A stretch of 28,708 bases of DNA, taken from positions 1 to 28,708 of IMG/VR virus record IMGVR_UViG_3300042465_003489; one strand, written 5' to 3'. Within the stretch, counting starts at the first letter, position 1. The number at the start of each line of letters is the position of its first letter. The notes under the pieces are model-generated. The model did not search any database. It worked only from the letters and a program-made list of their open reading frames with translations, and had not been told where the DNA came from. The position numbers and the translations under genes were made by a program. Shown here piece after piece: positions 25,454-28,708 of this stretch. This DNA is from a virus.

Positions 25454-25644
25454 GCGACGAGCTACCAAAGTGTGAGCATTGCAAAAAGAAGCCTTGCCGA
25501 ATTGCGACTTTGATTAACAGCGATAAAAAAGCGCAACGAATGATCGGGCGAGTCTGCGATGATTGCGAGCATTTGATCTGCGGCTTCGATATGCCTTTTG
25601 TCGAAAAAATGCACCTCATGATGTTGCGTCCGATTGCAAAATAA
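25450..25644 (+). CDS. Small Cys-rich (zinc-binding-like) protein
   Basis: The 64-aa product has two Cys clusters, C8-C11-C16 and C36-C39-C44, in CEHCKKKPC and CDDCEHLIC. Two CxxC pairs about 25 residues apart are typical of a zinc ribbon. The start overlaps the previous stop (ATGA). It ends 11 bp from the convergent minus-strand gene. Role unknown; a DNA- or protein-binding accessory factor is likely. Confidence 0.7.
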   Translation: MSDELPKCEHCKKKPCRIATLINSDKKAQRMIGRVCDDCEHLICGFDMPFVEKMHLMMLRPIAK

Positions 25645-25655
25645 AGTGGCAAGGT

Positions 25656-25853
25656 TTATTGTGCATTTGCCTTTTTGTAAATCGCCTTACAATGCGCCAC
25701 AAGCTCGCTTTGCATCAATCGCCCGTTGCCATAGCCAACAGCGCGACGAATGTCGGCAATCAGGAATAGCGCGGCAACAAGTGACCCGCTAGTATCGGCA
25801 AGTCGCTTTTCAAGATCGGCGTTTTCTATTTTCAGTTTTTCAATGTCGGTCAT
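25656..25853 (-). CDS. Short coiled-coil protein with hydrophobic segment
   Basis: The 65-aa product begins with a heptad-like MTDIEKLKIENADLEKRLAD and continues into a hydrophobic SGSLVAALFLIADI stretch and a basic C-terminus. The leader contains ACCAAACAACGAAAG, the same motif found before several other minus-strand genes. It lies downstream of the terminator at 26011-26065, so it probably has its own promoter, not clearly identified. Function unknown. Confidence 0.6.
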   Translation of the reverse strand: MTDIEKLKIENADLEKRLADTSGSLVAALFLIADIRRAVGYGNGRLMQSELVAHCKAIYKKANAQ

Positions 25854-26010
25854 TTTGTTTCTTTCGTTGTTTGGTTAAAAAATGCGTCAACTTTTATTTT
25901 CACTTGTCGATCAATCGCCATAGCGAATCCGTATCTTTTCCTACGCATGGCAGGTAAGCGAGAAAACAATCGCAGAAATACGCAGATTGCGCAACCTCGA
26001 ATTTTCGTGG

Positions 26011-26065
26011 CAAAAAAGAACGCCACGAGACCTATTGCGCGGGGGCAAGGAAGGTTTCTCGTGGC
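26011..26065 (-). terminator. Terminator of the minus-strand small-gene operon
   Basis: On the minus strand GCCACGAGAAACC (26065-26053) pairs with GGTCTCGTGGC (26032-26022) with one bulged A and a 20-nt loop, followed by GTTCTTTTTTG. The stop codon of the last gene overlaps the first stem bases. A third GCCACGA arm lies just after the T-tract (26011-26005). Confidence 0.85.
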
Positions 26066-26220
26066 TAGGTAAGTATTTTAACATGGAAAATCAGCATTGC
26101 AAGCCTAACAATTTGCGCATTCCTCGCATACGTCATCGTGTTGGTTAAAATTACCTTATTCCATAAAGGATTCCGTCTTGTTCTTGCAAATAAGTGTAAC
26201 TCATTTAGTTGTGTGTTCAT
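26065..26220 (-). CDS. 51-aa small protein, last gene of the operon
   Basis: The start overlaps the previous stop (ATGA) and the stop codon is embedded in the terminator stem, both strong context clues for a real gene. The product begins MNTQLNELHLFARTRRNPLW and ends in RLAMLIFHVKILT, with a basic centre and a short hydrophobic end. No family is recognised. The opening MNT is shared with three other genes of the operon, reflecting the shared leader context. Confidence 0.55.
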   Translation of the reverse strand: MNTQLNELHLFARTRRNPLWNKVILTNTMTYARNAQIVRLAMLIFHVKILT

Positions 26221-26402
26221 TGTTGGTCTTCCGTCTCTGGAAAATCATAGTATTTGTGAATCCACTCCATAATAGCGGAGTGGACAGCATCTTTAATAAC
26301 CTCGTGGGATGGGTTTTCCGTATGCTTATGCGCTCTCATAACGCCGTAACGACATCTCTCCTCGATACAATCACTTAGTATTGCGTAATATTTTGGTTTC
26401 AT
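26217..26402 (-). CDS. Small hypothetical protein
   Basis: The 61-aa product (MKPKYYAILSDCIEERCRYG at the start, DFPETEDQQ at the end) is helical with two Cys and several His. The ATGA overlaps at both ends and the upstream ACCAAAAG leader place it firmly within the minus-strand operon. Function unknown. Confidence 0.65.
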   Translation of the reverse strand: MKPKYYAILSDCIEERCRYGVMRAHKHTENPSHEVIKDAVHSAIMEWIHKYYDFPETEDQQ

Positions 26403-26599
26403 GGTTTTATTTCTTTTGGTTCTATGTGAAATTCACACCAGAAAGCGATGATTTTCGGCGGTTCGATGTAGGAATGCACGCCATTTCTCGGTGCTGTCCT
26501 GCGCAGGCATGTCTCGCATCCTTCGCGCCAGTCCCATGTTCCGTCCTCATCGAATCCCACGCCCTCGCATCGGGCAACGTCATTTGGTAGGGTGTTCAT
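26399..26599 (-). CDS. Small Cys-containing conserved-looking phage protein
   Basis: The 66-aa product has WREGCETCLRRTAP (Cys28, Cys31) and a C-terminal IEPPKIIAFWCEFHIEP (Cys55), plus Cys11. This WREGCxxCLRRT...FWCEFxIEP layout is one I recognise from many small phage proteins. The Cys pattern suggests metal binding. Start and stop both overlap neighbours by ATGA. Function unknown. Confidence 0.75.
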   Translation of the reverse strand: MNTLPNDVARCEGVGFDEDGTWDWREGCETCLRRTAPRNGVHSYIEPPKIIAFWCEFHIEPKEIKP

Positions 26600-26838
26600 T
26601 GGTCAGTTGGTTTGTAGTTTGCGTGATCGAAAAGCACCTGCCAGTCGTCGCGGTTGTATTGTGCTTCGTTGTATGCTTCGCGCAGGATTGTATCGCGCGT
26701 AGATTGTTCAATGCGCTGCCAATTAAAAATCAGGCATCGGACAAGCAATAGCGTGGCTCCTGTGTTACGGTTGTGAGTGTATCTCGCTGCAAAAACAAGC
26801 GCGGTGTTTTCTAGGCGTTGATATGGTTCTGTGTTCAT
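26596..26838 (-). CDS. Small conserved-looking phage protein (AARYTHNRNTGA type)
   Basis: The start at 26838 (MNTEPYQRLENTALVFAARY) is preferred over an in-frame ATG at 26865 because it follows the leader ACCAAAACAAA, identical to that of the gene at 27112. The 80-aa product carries AARYTHNRNTGATLLLVRCL and a C-terminal REAYNEAQYNRDDWQVLFDH. This layout is familiar from small proteins of unknown function in many phages, usually near replication genes. It overlaps the next gene (ATGA). Confidence 0.7.
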   Translation of the reverse strand: MNTEPYQRLENTALVFAARYTHNRNTGATLLLVRCLIFNWQRIEQSTRDTILREAYNEAQYNRDDWQVLFDHANYKPTDQ

Positions 26839-26887
26839 TTTGTTTTGGTCATTTTGTTTGTACATGTTGATACGCTAAACGTAAGCG

Positions 26888-27112
26888 TTAGTGATCTTGG
26901 CTGTTCTCCCAAGAGAAATTCCATGGTTCGGATTCGCTCCATGGAACAAGATCGCGAAGCTCTGCGGCGATCTTCCGCGCCTCGTTTCGCTCACGTTCAA
27001 GGGACTCACAAAGATCCCAAATATCTCCCTCGGTTGCGCGGTGGATGTGGTTTTCCCGCAGGTCGCGGAGTTGGTCTGTTTCTGGCGTGTCGTTCATTTT
27101 GATTGTGTTCAT
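26888..27112 (-). CDS. Small acidic helical phage protein
   Basis: The 74-aa product contains DTPETDQLRDLREN and CESLERERNEARKIAAELRD, the ETDxL...LERERNEAR layout common to small phage proteins that I recognise but cannot assign a function to. The start at 27112 gives an ATGA overlap with the helicase loader and follows ACCAAAACAAA; a second in-frame ATG at 27097 with leader AATCAAA is an alternative. Confidence 0.7.
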   Translation of the reverse strand: MNTIKMNDTPETDQLRDLRENHIHRATEGDIWDLCESLERERNEARKIAAELRDLVPWSESEPWNFSWENSQDH

Positions 27113-27693
27113 TTTGTTTTGGTTCTGTAGCTTTTCCAGTCAAACGATAGTTTCGCCCCGTTCTCCTCGATCCGATCAATCACGGCTGGAGATAGCGTAG
27201 ATGCTAATCTCTCCCATGTATAGTTCGAAATCAGGATTGTCGGCATATCGGCGGCATATCGCGCATCAATGATGGCGGTTAGCTGTCTATCCTCGTATTG
27301 TGTTTCCCCACGCTCCTGGACTTCATCAATCACCAGCAAGGCGGCTTCACAGTAATCCGACACAACTTCCTTTTCTGATTTGCCAGATCCAGAAGTGTAA
27401 GTAGATTTGATCGTTGAGAACAAGTTCACCGCTGTGGTGTAAACCATCGGGCGTTTCTTCGTGCTTGTCGTCCATCCAATGCCGCCATTGCTGATTGTTG
27501 GACGTTTGGACTTATGCGCTCTAGCTACCTCCCAAGCCATGCGTGTCTTGCCGGTGCCATATCCTCCGTAAAGGATCGTAATGCCCCCAGAATCGGTTGT
27601 CGCGAGTGCCTTGGCATAGTTTGCCAACCACCCGTCACCTGTCGCTGGTGGGGCATCCTCGTAGCGTTTTGGAAATCCTCTTAGTGTATTCAT
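27109..27693 (-). CDS. DnaC-like helicase loader / AAA+ ATPase
   Basis: This 194-aa AAA+ protein has Walker A GGYGTGKT (residues 43-50), Walker B LLVIDE with Asp123-Glu124, a sensor-like ISN at 155-157 and an arginine-finger-like IDRIEENG (Arg174). Size and order fit the DnaC/IstB-like loaders phages use to place the replicative helicase. The expected helicase gene is not in the window and may lie beyond the edge, or the host helicase may be used. It is coupled to both neighbours by ATGA overlaps. Confidence 0.85.
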   Translation of the reverse strand: MNTLRGFPKRYEDAPPATGDGWLANYAKALATTDSGGITILYGGYGTGKTRMAWEVARAHKSKRPTISNGGIGWTTSTKKRPMVYTTAVNLFSTIKSTYTSGSGKSEKEVVSDYCEAALLVIDEVQERGETQYEDRQLTAIIDARYAADMPTILISNYTWERLASTLSPAVIDRIEENGAKLSFDWKSYRTKTK

Positions 27694-27968
27694 TTTTGAT
27701 TGAGTATATCGGATATTGTGTAGCTCCCACCTTTTTTCAATAAGTGCGAGTAATCAACTGGAAGTGTCGGCTCGATCTTCTCTGAGTCAGGTGTGCATAA
27801 AAGCAATTCTGCTGCTTCGCTTATACTGCATTTCAATCGAGTGGCTAATCTTCTCATGCGCTGATACGTTTCCTGCTCCAGACGCATGGTTACAGTTGCT
27901 TTCTGCTCCCATGGTTTCTTTCTTTTCCGTCCAGTTACAATGTTAAATCCTTTGTCGCTTGCTCTCAT
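27690..27968 (-). CDS. Ribbon-helix-helix-like protein
   Basis: The 92-aa product has a basic N-terminus (GRKRKKPWEQK), then ATVTMRLEQETYQRMRRLAT and SISEAAELLL, which reads as strand-helix-helix of the Arc/CopG class. The C-terminal 35 residues are unlike the family and end in TISDILNQK. Placed directly upstream of the helicase loader and coupled by ATGA, it could regulate the operon or assist replication. Confidence 0.7.
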   Translation of the reverse strand: MRASDKGFNIVTGRKRKKPWEQKATVTMRLEQETYQRMRRLATRLKCSISEAAELLLCTPDSEKIEPTLPVDYSHLLKKGGSYTISDILNQK

Positions 27969-28165
27969 AGACTGTATTGGGCGAAGGTTTTTCCATTGCG
28001 CTTAATCTTCGTCGTTTTGACGTTAATTCCCTCGCTGCGTAGTTCAGCTATCCGCGCAGCTAGTCGCATACATCCCCACTTCTCTAATGCTTCTAGCGGG
28101 GTGATGTTGTAGCCGTCTAATATCCACTCTTTTATCTTGCTTGTTGTGCTTGGTTCTTTGTTCAT
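27965..28165 (-). CDS. Helix-turn-helix protein
   Basis: The 66-aa product contains YNITPLEALEKWGCMRLAAR followed by IAELRSEGINVKT and a C-terminal beta-hairpin. ITPLEAL...WGCxRLAARIxxLR is the pattern of a small winged-HTH domain found in many phage proteins. A DNA-binding regulatory or replication role is likely. Both ends are coupled by ATGA. Confidence 0.8.
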   Translation of the reverse strand: MNKEPSTTSKIKEWILDGYNITPLEALEKWGCMRLAARIAELRSEGINVKTTKIKRNGKTFAQYSL

Positions 28166-28320
28166 GCTTCATCCTCCTGTTCGCGTTCTCCCATGAAATC
28201 GTGCATCTGCTCGATCTTTTCTTGTTTCATTTCCCACTCCCATTCCTCTTGGTCGCGCTTACGGTTTAGTTCATAGGACAGGTTAAGGATTGATACTGCT
28301 TGTTGTGTTGGTTCGTTCAT
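28162..28320 (-). CDS. 52-aa acidic helical protein
   Basis: The product (MNEPTQQAVSILNLSYELNR at the start, EQEDEA at the end) is Glu/Gln/Lys-rich with a Trp pair in QEEWEWEMKQEK and looks like one long helix. Its stop overlaps the HTH gene start (ATGA), and its ATG comes one base after the previous stop (TAATATG). The leader carries ACCAAACAACAAACAC. Function unknown. Confidence 0.65.
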   Translation of the reverse strand: MNEPTQQAVSILNLSYELNRKRDQEEWEWEMKQEKIEQMHDFMGEREQEDEA

Positions 28321-28321
28321 A

Positions 28322-28495
28322 TTAGTTTTTGTGTTTGTTGTTTGGTCTTTCCATTGATGCTGCTCTGGCTAGGCAGAATGCCATAACAAGGACAAGTGCT
28401 GCCAAGAGAATAAATGCTATGATCATGTTTCCGCTGGCTAGGCAGAATGCCATGACTAGCGCAAATACAGCGAAGAGAATAATTGCGATGATCAT
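28322..28495 (-). CDS. 57-aa membrane protein of two duplicated TM segments
   Basis: The start overlaps the upstream stop (ATGA) and has a purine-rich AGAGGTGCGGAG before it. The product is two near-identical hydrophobic segments, residues 1-20 (MIIAIILFAVFALVMAFCLA) and 24-43 (MIIAFILLAALVLVMAFCLA), joined by SGN, then a basic tail (MERPNNKHKN). The tandem copies arise from a 69-bp DNA duplication. It should sit in the inner membrane as a hairpin. In this early-type operon it could alter host membrane traits, for example superinfection exclusion, but no family is recognised. Confidence 0.7.
   Translation of the reverse strand: MIIAIILFAVFALVMAFCLASGNMIIAFILLAALVLVMAFCLARAASMERPNNKHKN
28358..28495 (-). 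repeat. Tandem duplication, 2 x 69 bp, in frame
   Basis: Two copies, 28427-28495 and 28358-28426, share a 20-bp block around GGCTAGGCAGAATGCCAT (plus strand) and similar flanks with point differences. The period is 23 codons, so the repeat keeps the reading frame and doubles one transmembrane segment. Confidence 0.85.
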
Positions 28496-28680
28496 AACTC
28501 CGCACCTCTTTCTACTAATTCAATTACAAAGGAAGAAAATAATCGCCCTTTGCTTTTCGCTATTTTTTTCAGCTTGGCGATTGTTTCCATCGGCATCTTT
28601 ATGCACACGATTTGGTGCGTCTTTTCTGTCATGTCTTCAGCGATAATCTCGCTACGTTTTTTTGTTTTCTTGGTATACAT
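28492..28680 (-). CDS. Ribbon-helix-helix-like regulator candidate
   Basis: The 62-aa product starts with a basic MYTKKTKKRSEII tail followed by HQIVCIKMPMETIAKLKKIA and FSSFVIELVERG, a strand-helix-helix order typical of Arc/MetJ-class DNA-binding proteins. It is the first gene visible of the minus-strand operon. Its leader CCCCGCCACAAGG resembles the leaders of the minus-strand island near 16.4-17.1 kb. The window ends 28 nt upstream, so its promoter is probably outside or partly visible. Confidence 0.7.
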   Translation of the reverse strand: MYTKKTKKRSEIIAEDMTEKTHQIVCIKMPMETIAKLKKIAKSKGRLFSSFVIELVERGAEL

Positions 28681-28708
28681 AATTTTATTTGTGTGCCTTG
28701 TGGCGGGG

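Noticed and set aside
28317-28505. Minus-strand frame of 62 aa in another frame over the duplication
   Set aside because: The frame at 28322-28495 has an ATGA-coupled start and a clear membrane protein; this one is a shadow with low-complexity repeats.
28329-28646. Plus-strand frame of 105 aa
   Set aside because: It runs opposite to three well-supported overlapping minus-strand genes and owes its repeated look to the 69-bp duplication.
1-28708. CRISPR array, integrase or insertion sequence
   Set aside because: No regular repeat-spacer series, recombinase motifs or terminal inverted repeats of a mobile element were seen.

Overview
The window is a 28.7 kb piece of a tailed dsDNA bacteriophage genome, most likely a podovirus. 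It encodes a terminase, portal, scaffold, major capsid protein of the SU10/DUF5309 type, a T7 gp11-like adaptor candidate, a nozzle-like tail protein, tail fibre, three internal-virion (ejection) proteins and a lysis cassette. No integrase, DNA polymerase, tRNA or CRISPR array is visible. Both ends are cut: the nozzle gene runs off the left edge, and the minus-strand operon starts at or beyond the right edge. A small lipoprotein next to an amidase suggests a Gram-negative host. Many starts lack a clear Shine-Dalgarno and have A/C- or A/T-rich leaders, which suggests a host that tolerates SD-independent initiation (Bacteroidota- or Verrucomicrobiota-like). This host inference is weak.

Layout, plus strand 1-16286: nozzle-like tail protein (5' partial), fibre, a small unknown gene, three ejection proteins (the last 1347 aa with a metallopeptidase-like HETLH motif), then an 88-nt gap with A8 and G8 tracts, terminase small and large subunits, a small basic protein, the portal and six or so tiny genes joined by stop/start overlaps. 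A hairpin terminator at 16353-16390 closes this block. Minus strand 16394-17046: a two-gene island of unknown function with a good promoter candidate upstream. Region 17047-17656 (about 610 nt) has no convincing gene but holds several hairpins and two promoter candidates facing opposite ways.

Plus strand 17657-25644: scaffold, major capsid protein and a decoration-like protein. This capsid unit is bracketed by an extended -10 promoter candidate (17586) and a strong terminator (20176-20214) whose T-tract abuts the next start codon. Then come two connector-like genes, an SGNH esterase-like protein coupled to a LamG-like lectin, a lysis cassette (holin candidate, DUF1353-like protein, 49-aa lipoprotein, amidase), and a metallophosphoesterase overlapped by a winged-helix-like protein and a small Cys-rich protein.

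Minus strand 28708-25656: an early-type operon of very small genes (two ribbon-helix-helix-like proteins, an HTH protein, a DnaC-like helicase loader and several conserved-looking small phage proteins), nearly all chained by ATGA overlaps and ending at a terminator at 26011-26065. Several genes here and elsewhere are too short for usual gene callers: 15052-15198, 23725-23874, 26065-26220, 28162-28320 and 28322-28495. The last is a 57-aa membrane protein made of two tandem copies of one transmembrane segment.
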